A stretch of DNA of 64,000 nucleotides from UBA3006 sp031401235 (lineage in GTDB: Bacteria > Actinomycetota > Acidimicrobiia > Acidimicrobiales > Ilumatobacteraceae). The notes beneath the pieces were generated by a model. It searched no databases, was not told where the DNA came from, and worked only from the letters and a program-made list of their open reading frames with translations. Both the position numbers and the translations under genes were made by a program. Location: positions 5,089 to 69,088 of the forward strand of contig JANNRJ010000028.1 in NCBI GenBank assembly GCA_031401235.1, written 5' to 3'. This document shows, in pieces, positions 34,506-43,500 of this stretch; within the stretch, counting starts at the first letter, position 1; each line of letters opens with the position of its first letter.

Positions 34506-35429
34506 TTATCGGCGGCGTCGTTGCCGGTCACGTCCAGTTGAGTTCTCGCGACGCATCATCGCTTCCAATCGAGCGATGCGAATGCGTGCCGGTGGATGTG
34601 ACGCGAGTGCGACGGCGCTCCACCCGCGAAATGCATCGCTATGTCCCGAATCTACGACACGTTTGAGTGCACTCAAGAGTTCGCGACCGAATCCCATTTC
34701 CACCGCTCGGGCATCTGCTTGGTATTCGGCGCCTCGACCAACGACGTTCCCCCATGATTGCGCAAAGAGCAGACCTGAAAGAAATATCCATGCAACACCG
34801 CTAAGGATGCCAGAGACAAGACGACCGACTAAGCGCACAAATCGATTTGGGAATCGGTCATCGAACATGTTTGTGGCGGCTTGAGCAATGCGTTGGAGCG
34901 CGAAGCCGACTCGAGCCAGCGCAATTACCGGCAGGCTCATCCATTGGGCAATTGTCAATGCCACGGTATGTCCACCCAAGTGATGGCTGAGTTCGTGAGC
35001 CAAAATACCGGCAAGCTCATTCGTATCGAGATTGTTGATCGCATAAGAAGACACAACGAGGAGATGACCACCGCAAGCAAATGCATTGATGTCATCTCCA
35101 TCGGCGACAGCAAGAACAAAACGGTTTGGCAAGAAGTGGTTGGCTTGAGCAACATTTTGCCAAGCCTGGTCCAGCTGAATCAGCTCTGGCGGCGTGGGCG
35201 ATCGGGCACCGAGCAAGCGAACAAATATGAGTCGCTGGACAGGACGTGAAAACAACACGATTCCCAGCAAAAGCACCGAGATTGCAAACAGCGCGAAACT
35301 CACTCCGCCTAATATTCCAAACGGAATCCAAAAAATTGCCGTGGAAATTAGCCACACCGGCAGTAGGGCAACCACAGGAGCTAGTGCCGTAATTGCTGAT
35401 GAATCAATACGGCGCATTGCGATGTTCAC
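34506..35429 (-). CDS. M48 family metallopeptidase (HtpX-like)
   Basis: Membrane zinc protease of the HtpX/Ste24 group, expected to degrade damaged membrane proteins. Two N-terminal helices (LAPVVALLPVWLISTAIFW and FALFAISVLLLGIVLF) precede the catalytic domain. The zinc motif is HELSHH (His145, Glu146, His149). The third ligand lies in the AEYQADARAVEMGF segment. The C-terminus HPPARIRIARLEAMM is also a family feature. A second in-frame ATG five residues in is possible. Only 12 bases separate it from the downstream ABC ATPase. Confidence 0.88.
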   Translation of the reverse strand: MNIAMRRIDSSAITALAPVVALLPVWLISTAIFWIPFGILGGVSFALFAISVLLLGIVLFSRPVQRLIFVRLLGARSPTPPELIQLDQAWQNVAQANHFLPNRFVLAVADGDDINAFACGGHLLVVSSYAINNLDTNELAGILAHELSHHLGGHTVALTIAQWMSLPVIALARVGFALQRIAQAATNMFDDRFPNRFVRLVGRLVSGILSGVAWIFLSGLLFAQSWGNVVGRGAEYQADARAVEMGFGRELLSALKRVVDSGHSDAFRGWSAVALASHPPARIRIARLEAMMRRENSTGRDRQRRRR

Positions 35430-35462
35430 CTCATCCAGTCAAGCACCTACACTCGATATCCA

Positions 35463-36224
35463 ATGACGGCAGCAACTCTTATTGGAGCAGAACCGTGGTC
35501 TCATATTGGCACGAGCGACTCGGGCGTTCTTGTCGTTCACGGCTTTACTGGTAGTCCGAGTTCGATGCGGGGAGTTGCACAAGCTTGTGCCGCCGCAGGT
35601 TTTCATGTCGAACTTCCTCAACTCGAGGGTCATGGCACCGCAATTGAAGACTTGTTGCCGGCGCGATGGAGCGATTGGTCGAGCGATACCGAAGCGGCAT
35701 ATCAGGCCCTTGGCCAACGCTGTAGCAAGATCGTGGTGATCGGATTGTCGATGGGCGGTGCACTGACTTTGTGGCTGGCCGCGCATCATTCAGAAATTGC
35801 AGGAATTGTTTGTATCAACCCTGTGGCCCAACCGTTGCCCGATGAATTGATCGCAGGGCTTGAATCACTTCTCCGAGATGGCGTGGCGACATTTTCGTCG
35901 ATTGGCAGTGACATTGCTGACCCTTCAACGAAGGAGATTTCCTATGATGAAACTCCGGTAGCGGCATTGCATTCGCTATTTGTTGATGGTGTCGATAACT
36001 TTGTTGCGCATTACCCAGATATCCGGGTGCCAATGTTGCTCTTGAATTCAGTCACTGATCATGTTGTAGACCCAATGCAAAGTGATTACTTAGTCGAGCG
36101 CTACGGAGGTAGAGTTGAGCGAGTGATGCTCGAGCACAGCTATCACGTGGCGACCCAAGATTACGACAAGCAAATCATTTTCGATAAGTCGATTGACTTC
36201 GCTCGTCGGGTGACCGGCTCATGA
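35463..36224 (+). CDS. Alpha/beta hydrolase (carboxylesterase/monoacylglycerol lipase type)
   Basis: A 253-residue esterase of the Est30 type. The oxyanion segment VLVVHGFTGSP, nucleophile elbow VIGLSMGG, Asp in LLNSVTDHVVDP and His in LEHSYHVATQD give a complete catalytic triad in the order Ser, Asp, His. No secretion signal is present. It probably hydrolyses short-chain carboxylic esters or monoacylglycerols. It overlaps lgt by four bases (ATGA), which suggests a lipid link. Confidence 0.88.
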   Translation: MTAATLIGAEPWSHIGTSDSGVLVVHGFTGSPSSMRGVAQACAAAGFHVELPQLEGHGTAIEDLLPARWSDWSSDTEAAYQALGQRCSKIVVIGLSMGGALTLWLAAHHSEIAGIVCINPVAQPLPDELIAGLESLLRDGVATFSSIGSDIADPSTKEISYDETPVAALHSLFVDGVDNFVAHYPDIRVPMLLLNSVTDHVVDPMQSDYLVERYGGRVERVMLEHSYHVATQDYDKQIIFDKSIDFARRVTGS

Positions 36225-37051
36225 TTTTTTTTGCCAGTATTCCTAGCCCCAGTTCGGGTTCGATCCATCTTGGGCCGTTGAGGTTGAATGCCTACGGGAT
36301 GATGATCGCCCTTGGAGTCCTCGCCGCAATGTGGCTGTGGGGTCGGCGGGTGGAAGCTCGTGGGATCGCTACTCGCGACGATGTCAGTGCGATTGCAATG
36401 TGGGCGGTACCGGCGGGCATCATCGGGGCTCGTTTGTATCATGTCGTCACCGACTGGTCGCGTTTTAGCGACAATCTGGTTGACATCGTCAAAGTTTGGC
36501 AGGGTGGCTTGGGTATTTGGGGTGGCATCCCGATTGGGTTTTTCGCTGGATTATGGGTTGCGAAACGTCGTGGATTACCAATCGGTTTGCTGATGACATG
36601 TGTTGCTCCCGCATTGGCGTTGGCGCAAAGTATCGGTCGGTGGGGGAATTGGTTCAATCAAGAATTATTCGGCAGACCAACGACGTTGCCGTGGGCGTTG
36701 CGGGTTTCTGATTTAAATGCGATGGCCGCGGGGTATCCACCGGGGACCACCTTTCATCCGACATTTCTCTATGAGTCGGTGGCAAGTGCGCTGTTGTGCG
36801 TTGCACTACTCGTGCTGGATCGACGGATCGCGATGCGCCCAGGTCGCCTGTTCTTCTTTTATACCGCCGGATATACCTCATACAGATTTTTTATTGAGGG
36901 CTTACGAATTGATCCGGCGCATCACATTGGTTTCTGGCGTCTCAATCAGTGGGTTTCAGTCGTGGTATTCGCCATTTCAGTCGCAGTTATATTCCAAATG
37001 CGTGGAGATCGAGAATCGAGCAAACAAGATATTCCGGAATCAACGGACTAA
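36221..37051 (+). CDS. lgt: Prolipoprotein diacylglyceryl transferase (Lgt)
   Basis: Transfers diacylglycerol from phosphatidylglycerol to the lipobox Cys of prolipoproteins. The integral membrane enzyme shows LRLNAYGMMIALGVLAA and GARLYHVVTDW. The Lgt signature is here GRWGNWFNQELFGRPT, and FFIEGLRIDPAH lies near the C-terminus. Length 276 is normal. Substrates in this window include the lipoprotein PstS and the BtuF-like protein. gatC follows five bases downstream. Confidence 0.95.
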   Translation: MIFFASIPSPSSGSIHLGPLRLNAYGMMIALGVLAAMWLWGRRVEARGIATRDDVSAIAMWAVPAGIIGARLYHVVTDWSRFSDNLVDIVKVWQGGLGIWGGIPIGFFAGLWVAKRRGLPIGLLMTCVAPALALAQSIGRWGNWFNQELFGRPTTLPWALRVSDLNAMAAGYPPGTTFHPTFLYESVASALLCVALLVLDRRIAMRPGRLFFFYTAGYTSYRFFIEGLRIDPAHHIGFWRLNQWVSVVVFAISVAVIFQMRGDRESSKQDIPESTD

Positions 37052-37055
37052 AATT

Positions 37056-37370
37056 GTGGCAAGCGAACGATCAATCAAGATCACTCCTGAGGTCGTGACA
37101 AAAGTTGCGCGCCTAGCCAGACTCAATCTCACCGCCGAAGAACTTGCTCGAACCACACATCAATTGGCGGACATGTTGGAGCATTTTCGCGATATCGACA
37201 AACTTGATTTGGCTGATGTTGTTCCGATGACTCAGCCACATCCGCTGAAAAATATTTTTCGCCAAGATGTCGTCGTAGCCGGGCTCAGCCATCAAGAAGT
37301 TTTGGACAATGCTCCGGCCACGCAAGATGGCCGATTTCGGGTACCACCGACAATCGGTTTTGATGTCTAA
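37056..37370 (+). CDS. gatC: Asp/Glu-tRNA amidotransferase subunit C
   Basis: The small belt subunit of GatCAB. The pattern ITPEVVTKVARLARLNLTAEE, the middle DVVPMTQPH and the C-terminal SHQEVLDNAPATQDGRFRVPP are diagnostic. I place the start at GTG 37056, five bases past lgt, giving 104 residues. A longer frame open to 36717 is only read-through over lgt. Its stop overlaps the start of gatA. Confidence 0.92.
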   Translation: MASERSIKITPEVVTKVARLARLNLTAEELARTTHQLADMLEHFRDIDKLDLADVVPMTQPHPLKNIFRQDVVVAGLSHQEVLDNAPATQDGRFRVPPTIGFDV

Positions 37371-38805
37371 CGAGATGTCAAACTCGTCGTTTCCCACGGT
37401 CATCGAACTTGTGACCGACATTCGCCAAGGTGCGACGACCGCCAGTGCCGTACTTGAATCTCATCTATCTCGCATCGACTTGCGAGAAAGAGACATTCAT
37501 GCTTTTAACGTGGTGACCGTCGAGAAAGCCAGGGAAACCGCGGCGCGTATCGATTCCGACATCGCCGCCGGAATTAATTGCGGACCACTTGCCGGCGTAC
37601 CAATCGCCCTAAAAGACAACATGTGTACCCGTGGAGTGCCAACCACATGTTCATCAAAAATTCTTGAAGGTTGGAAACCGCCCTATGACGCCACGGTGGT
37701 CACTCGATTGCAACAAGCCGGTGCGGTAATCGTTGGTAAAACGAATCTCGATGAGTTTGCGATGGGCTCTAGCACTGAAAACTCTGCCTTTGGTCCGACG
37801 CGCAATCCGTTCGATACTTCACGAGTTCCAGGCGGTTCGAGCGGCGGTAGTGCGGCGGCTGTGGCGGCTGGATTCGCCGCGGCAAGTTTTGGTAGCGATA
37901 CCGGCGGGAGCATTCGTCAACCTGCCGCATTATGCGGAGTGGTTGGTGTAAAGCCCACCTATGGTCTCGTCAGTCGTTATGGACTCATCGCTTTTGCCAG
38001 CAGTCTGGATCAGATTGGACCGTTTTCGCACAGTGTTGCCGATGCCGCCTTGTTGCTGGAAGTTATCGCCGGACACGATCCGCTGGATTCCACATCTATT
38101 CCACAATCGGCTCCATCACTGCAAAGCGCATTGTCGCAAGGAGTAAAAGGAATGCGTATTGGGCGCATTGTCGATCTACCTGAGGGTTCCGAACCTGAAG
38201 TACTCGCCCGAGTGGATGTCGCATTCGAAGCTCTTAAATCGGCCGGTGCCACCATCGTTGATGTCACCTTGCCATCGCTTTCGTTTGGTTTGACTGCCTA
38301 TTACCTCATTGCGCCGGCAGAGGCAAGCAGCAACTTGGCCCGATACGACGGTGTTCGTTATGGATTGCGTGTGGATGCCGAAGATATAAATGCAATGTAT
38401 GGAGCCACACGCGGGGCTGGTTTTGGCGACGAAGTGAAGCGGCGCATCATGCTCGGTACGTACGCATTGTCGGCCGGTTATTACGACGCCTATTACGGCA
38501 AAGCACTCAAAGTTCGTCGTGTTATTGCCGATGACTTCGCCCGGGCTTATTCCACATGTGATGTCATCCTCAGCCCGACTTCGCCGACGGTGGCATTTCC
38601 GTTTGGATCTAAAACAAACGATCCATTGACGATGTATTTGTGTGACGTGTTCACGATTCCATCCAATCTTTCAGGTGATGCGGCGATGAGCGTTCCCTTT
38701 GGTACCGGCGCACATGGGCTACCCGTAGGCGTGCAAGTCCTGGCACCGGCCCTCGGAGAACAACCAATGTTCCGCGTGGCGGCAGAACTGGAGCGTGCCC
38801 TATGA
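37363..38805 (+). CDS. gatA: Asp/Glu-tRNA amidotransferase subunit A
   Basis: The amidase subunit that releases ammonia from glutamine to amidate Asp-tRNA(Asn) and Glu-tRNA(Gln). The Ser-cisSer-Lys triad is visible: Lys in GVPIALKDNM, cis-Ser in PGGSSGGSAAAVAAG and nucleophile Ser in SDTGGSIRQPA. About 480 residues from ATG 37363, which overlaps the gatC stop by eight bases. ATG 37375 is an alternative. It overlaps gatB by four bases. Confidence 0.95.
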   Translation: MSNEMSNSSFPTVIELVTDIRQGATTASAVLESHLSRIDLRERDIHAFNVVTVEKARETAARIDSDIAAGINCGPLAGVPIALKDNMCTRGVPTTCSSKILEGWKPPYDATVVTRLQQAGAVIVGKTNLDEFAMGSSTENSAFGPTRNPFDTSRVPGGSSGGSAAAVAAGFAAASFGSDTGGSIRQPAALCGVVGVKPTYGLVSRYGLIAFASSLDQIGPFSHSVADAALLLEVIAGHDPLDSTSIPQSAPSLQSALSQGVKGMRIGRIVDLPEGSEPEVLARVDVAFEALKSAGATIVDVTLPSLSFGLTAYYLIAPAEASSNLARYDGVRYGLRVDAEDINAMYGATRGAGFGDEVKRRIMLGTYALSAGYYDAYYGKALKVRRVIADDFARAYSTCDVILSPTSPTVAFPFGSKTNDPLTMYLCDVFTIPSNLSGDAAMSVPFGTGAHGLPVGVQVLAPALGEQPMFRVAAELERAL

Positions 38806-40274
38806 GCAACGCATCGTCGGCACCAACGCATTCGACCACGTTGCCCAACGGATGGGAAATGGTCATTGGCCTTGAAGTACATGTCGAGTTGGATACAAAA
38901 ACCAAGTTGTTCTCCGCCAGCCCCAATCGATTTGGTGACGAACCGAACACAAACATTGACCCAGTAACTCTTGGTCTGCCAGGCGCACTGCCTGTTCTTA
39001 ATCGGCATGCAGTTGAGTTGGCGATGAGACTTGGGCTGGCACTCAATTGCACCGTACAGCCCTCGACGTTCCATCGTAAAAACTATTTCTACCCTGATCT
39101 ATCTAAGGCCTATCAGATCACTCAATATGACCAGCCGTTGAATGTGGACGGGTATCTCATGTTGCCCGGAGATATTCGCATCGGCATCGAACGTGCTCAT
39201 CTTGAGGAAGACACAGGCAAGTCAACTCACTTCGGCGGATCCAGCGGACGTATTCACGGAAGTGATTACTCACTTGTGGATTTCAATCGCGCTGGCGTGC
39301 CACTTGTGGAGATCGTGTCACGTCCGGATATTCGAACGTCGGACCAAGCCCGTCAATATGTTTCTGAATTGCGAGCGATTTTGCTTGCTGTTGGTGCCAG
39401 CGATGCCAAAATGGAGGAAGGATCGATGCGCGTGGATGTCAATGTGTCGGTGCGACAAGCAGGTGAACCGTATGGCACCCGATGTGAAATCAAAAACGTC
39501 AACTCGGTTCGGGCGGTTGGAAAGGCAATTGAATATGAAGCGCGGCGACAAGTGGATTTAGTGGAGAGCGGAGGCGTCATTCGTCAAGAGACTCGACATT
39601 GGGATGACGCCGAAGGTCGCACTCACACATTGCGAACCAAGGAAGATGCTGATGACTACAGATACTTCCTCGAACCCGACCTAGTTTTGCTCGATCCAGA
39701 TCAGGAGTGGATCGATTCGGTGCGTGAGTCGTTACCAATGTTGCCAGCCGCCCGACGTGAGCGTTTAGCCCAAGCAACCGGGAGCGATAAAGAAAGTGAA
39801 GCAATCTACGTCGTTGTCGAGCGTGGTCAAGACGACTATGTACTTTCGGTTGCCCTCTCTGGCGGCGACGCCAGTAGAGCATTGGTGTATGTGCAACAAA
39901 GTTTTGCCGATGCAGGTCCATCGCCTCGCGTTCCAGCAAAAGATTTGGCGGTGTTGACCGTGCTTGAGCGGGATGCAAAGGTGACGTCCACACAAGCAAA
40001 GACGATCTTGGCCGAAATTGTTGCCAAGGGCGGAGGCGATCCGGTGGCAATTGCCGACGCTAAAGGATTTCACGCCCTTGATTCATCGGCCCTCTCGGAT
40101 CTTGTCGATGTAGTCATTGCCGATCAAGGCGAGGCCTGGGCCAAGTACTGTGGCGGGGAAGAAAAAGCGCTCGGCGCACTGGTCGGGGCGGTAATGAAGA
40201 CATCGAAAGGCAAGGCGGACGGCAAGGCGGTCACCGCTCTGTTGCAGGACCGCCGCAAATCAAACATTGAATAG
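38802..40274 (+). CDS. gatB: Asp/Glu-tRNA amidotransferase subunit B
   Basis: The kinase/tRNA-binding subunit of GatCAB. The start EMVIGLEVHVELDTKTKLFS, then RKNYFYPDLSKAYQITQYDQP, the signature DFNRAGVPLVEIVS and RCEIKNVNSVRAVGKAIEYE are classic. The C-terminal YqeY-like tail is present. Length 490 is normal. Having all three subunits suggests that Gln-tRNA and/or Asn-tRNA are made by the indirect route. Confidence 0.96.
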   Translation: MSNASSAPTHSTTLPNGWEMVIGLEVHVELDTKTKLFSASPNRFGDEPNTNIDPVTLGLPGALPVLNRHAVELAMRLGLALNCTVQPSTFHRKNYFYPDLSKAYQITQYDQPLNVDGYLMLPGDIRIGIERAHLEEDTGKSTHFGGSSGRIHGSDYSLVDFNRAGVPLVEIVSRPDIRTSDQARQYVSELRAILLAVGASDAKMEEGSMRVDVNVSVRQAGEPYGTRCEIKNVNSVRAVGKAIEYEARRQVDLVESGGVIRQETRHWDDAEGRTHTLRTKEDADDYRYFLEPDLVLLDPDQEWIDSVRESLPMLPAARRERLAQATGSDKESEAIYVVVERGQDDYVLSVALSGGDASRALVYVQQSFADAGPSPRVPAKDLAVLTVLERDAKVTSTQAKTILAEIVAKGGGDPVAIADAKGFHALDSSALSDLVDVVIADQGEAWAKYCGGEEKALGALVGAVMKTSKGKADGKAVTALLQDRRKSNIE

Positions 40275-40284
40275 GTCTGCGCAC

Positions 40285-40314
40285 TTGACAACGGTTGTTA
40301 GGTATGCCTAACAT
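40285..40314 (+). promoter_or_regulatory. Predicted leaderless promoter with DtxR/IdeR-like iron box before the iron permease
   Basis: TTGACA (40285-40290), 18 bases, TAACAT (40309-40314). The last base of the -10 is six bases before the ATG at 40321, so the transcript should begin at or beside the A of ATG. The inverted repeat GTTAGG-TATG-CCTAAC (40297-40312) matches the core of DtxR/IdeR operators (TTAGGTNAGCCTAA) and covers the -10, so iron-loaded repressor would block transcription. Confidence 0.7.
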
Positions 40315-40320
40315 CTGATT

Positions 40321-41148
40321 ATGGGCTCTAGTTTTATCATCACATTGCGCGAAGGTCTTGAGGCCTCGCTAATCATCACGATTCTTCTCACTTACTTGCG
40401 CAAGACCGATCGTCAAGCCGATGCTCGGTCGGTATGGCTTGGTACGGCAGTTGCCACGCTGGTCTGTCTTGTGCTGGGAACGCTTATTTACATATTCATC
40501 GATGGTCTTCACGGCAAAGTCGAGCAAGCCGTCGAGGGGTTCATCGCCCTTGCCGCTGTGGGTGTGCTGACCTACATGATTTTTTGGATGCGCACAAATT
40601 CTCGCTCCCTCGGAGCTCACCTCCGCGGAAAAGTCGATCGGTCCACTCATGCCGCGCTGTTCACGATTGCGTTCGTCGCCGTACTGCGAGAGGGACTGGA
40701 GACAGTCTTGTTTCTTCTCGGTGCAGAAACTTCAACTTCATCTGGATCATCGGTTGTCATTGGTGGCCTTGTTGGTCTTGCCGTGGCGATCGGAATCGGA
40801 GTTCTCATCTACACCGGTGGCAGCCGCGTCAATTTAAAGACATTCTTTAGTGTTACGGCAGTGTTGTTGTTGCTATTCGCCGCCGGGCTCGCTGGCAAGG
40901 CAGTTCACGAACTTCGTGAGCTGATCGGTTGGGAATCGGGTTGGCTCGTACAGCCGGCATGGACGATCAGTGATGGTGTGTTGGCCAAAGGCACCACGTA
41001 TGACTTCTTGAAGGGGCTCTTTGGCTGGCATGCATCACCGGAACGCATTCGCGTATTGGCATATTTCATCTATCTCATTCCAATAATGGCAATTTTCCGT
41101 CGGAAAGCCGCGGAGTTGACTCCGGCAGTGGTCGAACCCAAGGCTTAA
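40321..41148 (+). CDS. efeU: FTR1-family iron permease (EfeU-like)
   Basis: A seven-helix high-affinity iron permease. The two REGLE iron-binding motifs are at residues 10-14 (ITLREGLEAS) and 123-127 (AVLREGLETV), as in Ftr1p and EfeU. Length 275 matches the bacterial form. The ferroxidase-like partners EfeO and EfeB are not adjacent, so it may act alone or with distant genes. An IdeR-like box in its promoter (40297-40312) predicts repression by iron. Confidence 0.93.
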   Translation: MGSSFIITLREGLEASLIITILLTYLRKTDRQADARSVWLGTAVATLVCLVLGTLIYIFIDGLHGKVEQAVEGFIALAAVGVLTYMIFWMRTNSRSLGAHLRGKVDRSTHAALFTIAFVAVLREGLETVLFLLGAETSTSSGSSVVIGGLVGLAVAIGIGVLIYTGGSRVNLKTFFSVTAVLLLLFAAGLAGKAVHELRELIGWESGWLVQPAWTISDGVLAKGTTYDFLKGLFGWHASPERIRVLAYFIYLIPIMAIFRRKAAELTPAVVEPKA

Positions 41149-41180
41149 CAAACATCTTTGCACCAGTAGCGTTTAGCGCT

Positions 41181-42875
41181 ATGGCCTACGTGGATGTCAA
41201 GCCTCGGAGTCGTGATGTTACCGATGGAAACCAGCGTGCAGGAGCGCGGGCAATGTTGCGTGCCGTCGGTCTTAAAGATGACGATTGGAACAAACCTCAA
41301 ATCGGTCTCGCCAACGCTTGGAACGAGATCACGCCTTGCAACGTTTCACTTCGCCGCCTAGCAACGTTTGCCAAAACGGGTGTTCGAAACGCTGGCGGCG
41401 TTGCCCTTGAATTTGGCACTATTACCGTTAGCGACGGCATTTCAATGGGACACGAAGGCATGCGCGCCTCGCTGGTAAGTCGCGAAATCATTTGTGACAG
41501 CGTCGAAACAGTGGTCCACGCCGAGCGCTTTGATGGTTTTATCGGACTTGCCGGCTGTGACAAAAGTATTCCGGCAATGTTGATGGCCGCAGCGAGACTG
41601 AATCTGCCAAGTGTATTTATCTACAACGGATCAACATTGCCCGGCGTGCACAAAGGCAAAAACATCGATATCACTACAGTTTTTGAAGCCATCGGAGCAT
41701 GTGCCGCGGGCGCGATGACGCAAGGTGAACTTGACGAAATCGAAAGAGAAGCTTGTCCAGGCGAAGGTGCTTGTGGTGGCATGTTTACAGCCAACACGAT
41801 GTCAAGTGTTGCCGAGGCACTGGGCATGAGCCTGCCAGGGAGTGCGTCACCGCCGGCGATTGATCCGCGTCGAGAATTCGATGCCGAACAAGCCGGGGCA
41901 GCGGTGATGAACCTCGCCCGCATGGGCATCTATCCGCGGGACATCATGACTAGGAAGGCATTTGAAAACGCGATTGCCGTCGTTAATGCACTCGGTGGGA
42001 GCACCAATGCGGTGTTGCATTTGTTGGCCATCGCCAACGAAGCCGGTGTCGCTCTCGACTTAGAAGATTTCAATCGCATCGCCGCCAAGGTGCCCCACAT
42101 CGCCGATACCAAACCGGCCGGCAAATATCACATGACCGACATTGATCGTGTCGGTGGTATTCCCGTGGTGATGAAACATCTGCTTGACGCCGGGTTACTG
42201 CATGGCGATGTTCTTACGTGCACAGGAAAGACATTGGCCGAGAATTTGGCCCAGATCAATCCGCCAGCGCCCGATGGTGAAGTTGTGCATACTCTCGCCG
42301 CGCCAATTCATGCCCAAGGCGGCATCAACATACTTAAGGGCACACTCGCACCACGCGGCGCCGTGGTGAAAATTGCCGGCCTAAGCAAAGATCAACTCAC
42401 CTTTGAAGGAGTTGCCCGGGTCTTTGATGATGAAGATGGCGCGATGGCGGCGATTGTTTCTGGCGACATCACACCAGGGACTGTGCTCGTCATTCGCTAT
42501 GAAGGCCCCAAGGGAGGTCCCGGAATGCGCGAAATGCTGGCCGTCACCGGAGCATTGAAGGGCGCCGGTCGTGGATCTGATTGTGCGCTCATCACCGACG
42601 GTCGATTCAGTGGTGGAACTTGGGGTTTGTGTATCGGTCATGTCGCACCCGAAGCGGTTGATGGTGGACCGATTGCCTTCGTTCACAACGGTGATCGCAT
42701 TCGCATCGTTGTGTCATCGAAACGACTTGACTTACTAGTCGACGACAATGTGCTTACCGAGCGCCGCACCGGTTGGAAGCCCAACCCGCCGCGCTACACC
42801 AGTGGCGTGTTGGCCAAATTTGCCAAACTCGTGCAGGGTGCTGAGACCGGGGCGATCACCAACATCATCGAGTAA
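41181..42875 (+). CDS. ilvD: Dihydroxy-acid dehydratase
   Basis: The Fe-S enzyme of the third common step in isoleucine and valine synthesis, converting 2,3-dihydroxy acids to 2-keto acids. Cluster/active-site segments: WNEITPCNVSL, GLAGCDKSIPAML and CPGEGACGGMFTANTMSS. Substrate segments: GGSTNAVLHLLAIANEAG near the middle and ITDGRFSGGTWGLCIGH near the end. Length 564 is typical. It is separated by 6 kb from ilvBNC, which carries an attenuator. No comparable leader is seen here. Confidence 0.96.
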   Translation: MAYVDVKPRSRDVTDGNQRAGARAMLRAVGLKDDDWNKPQIGLANAWNEITPCNVSLRRLATFAKTGVRNAGGVALEFGTITVSDGISMGHEGMRASLVSREIICDSVETVVHAERFDGFIGLAGCDKSIPAMLMAAARLNLPSVFIYNGSTLPGVHKGKNIDITTVFEAIGACAAGAMTQGELDEIEREACPGEGACGGMFTANTMSSVAEALGMSLPGSASPPAIDPRREFDAEQAGAAVMNLARMGIYPRDIMTRKAFENAIAVVNALGGSTNAVLHLLAIANEAGVALDLEDFNRIAAKVPHIADTKPAGKYHMTDIDRVGGIPVVMKHLLDAGLLHGDVLTCTGKTLAENLAQINPPAPDGEVVHTLAAPIHAQGGINILKGTLAPRGAVVKIAGLSKDQLTFEGVARVFDDEDGAMAAIVSGDITPGTVLVIRYEGPKGGPGMREMLAVTGALKGAGRGSDCALITDGRFSGGTWGLCIGHVAPEAVDGGPIAFVHNGDRIRIVVSSKRLDLLVDDNVLTERRTGWKPNPPRYTSGVLAKFAKLVQGAETGAITNIIE

Positions 42876-42881
42876 CAAATC

Positions 42882-42913
42882 GATATTGTAATATCTGCAA
42901 GGTATATTGCAAT
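42882..42913. promoter_or_regulatory. Tandem operator-like sites before the MNT-type gene
   Basis: TATTGTAAT (42884-42892) and TATTGCAAT (42905-42913) are direct repeats exactly 21 bases (two helical turns) apart. The first is embedded in a near-perfect palindrome GATATTGTAATATC (42882-42895). The second ends three bases before the ATG at 42916. The spacing and dyad suggest autoregulation by the HTH domain of the next gene. Confidence 0.5.
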
Positions 42914-42915
42914 TT

Positions 42916-43485
42916 ATGAAATCTCAAGCCCCACCGCTTCTCCCTATTTTTCGATCTCGTGGACAAGCGGAGTTGCTTTCCCTCATTTTATTGTCAATTC
43001 CAGAGGAGCGCAGCCTTACTCAGCTTGCTCGACAGACTGAGCTGTCACTAGCCACTGTTCAACGTGAAGTCACGCGTTTTGACGAAGCCGGTCTAGTCGT
43101 ATCTCGACGAGTTGGAAATGTCCGACTCGTGCGGGCAGCTGAGACTCGAGATGTGGAACTGCTCACCGAGTTATTGTTGCGTTCGTTTGGTCCACGCCAT
43201 GTGGTTGCTGAGGAACTTGCGCGTGTGGAGGGAATCGATCAGGTTGTGATATTCGGATCATGGGCGGCCCGTTACCTTGGCGAACGCGGATTCGCACCAA
43301 ACGATCTTGACCTCCTCATATTGGGAACTCCCAATCAACACCAATTGTCACGAGCATGTCTTGCGATCGGAAGGCGAATCGGTAGGGAAGTAAACACTGT
43401 CGACAGGGATCCAATGTGGTGGACATCCAACTCAGATGATTCTCTCATTCGAGAAATAAAGCGGCGGCCACATCTCGTTGTGTGA
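42916..43485 (+). CDS. HTH-nucleotidyltransferase (MNT-like) protein
   Basis: A 189-residue protein. Residues 15-75 form a winged helix (SLTQLARQTELSLATVQREVTRFDEAGLV). The C-terminal half is a minimal nucleotidyltransferase with GSWAARYLGERGFAPNDLDLLIL, close to the GS-x(n)-D-x-D signature. Here the usual Ser-Asp is Asn-Asp, with Asp-Leu-Asp as likely metal ligands. MNT proteins are antitoxins that adenylylate HEPN toxins. A HEPN-like gene follows after 15 bases but is damaged. ATG 42916 is used rather than TTG 42907. Confidence 0.8.
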   Translation: MKSQAPPLLPIFRSRGQAELLSLILLSIPEERSLTQLARQTELSLATVQREVTRFDEAGLVVSRRVGNVRLVRAAETRDVELLTELLLRSFGPRHVVAEELARVEGIDQVVIFGSWAARYLGERGFAPNDLDLLILGTPNQHQLSRACLAIGRRIGREVNTVDRDPMWWTSNSDDSLIREIKRRPHLVV

Positions 43486-43500
43486 ATCACACATTGAGGC

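Noticed and set aside
36717..37055. Long N-terminal extension of gatC
   Set aside because: It lies inside lgt in another frame, and gatC homology starts at the GTG at 37056.
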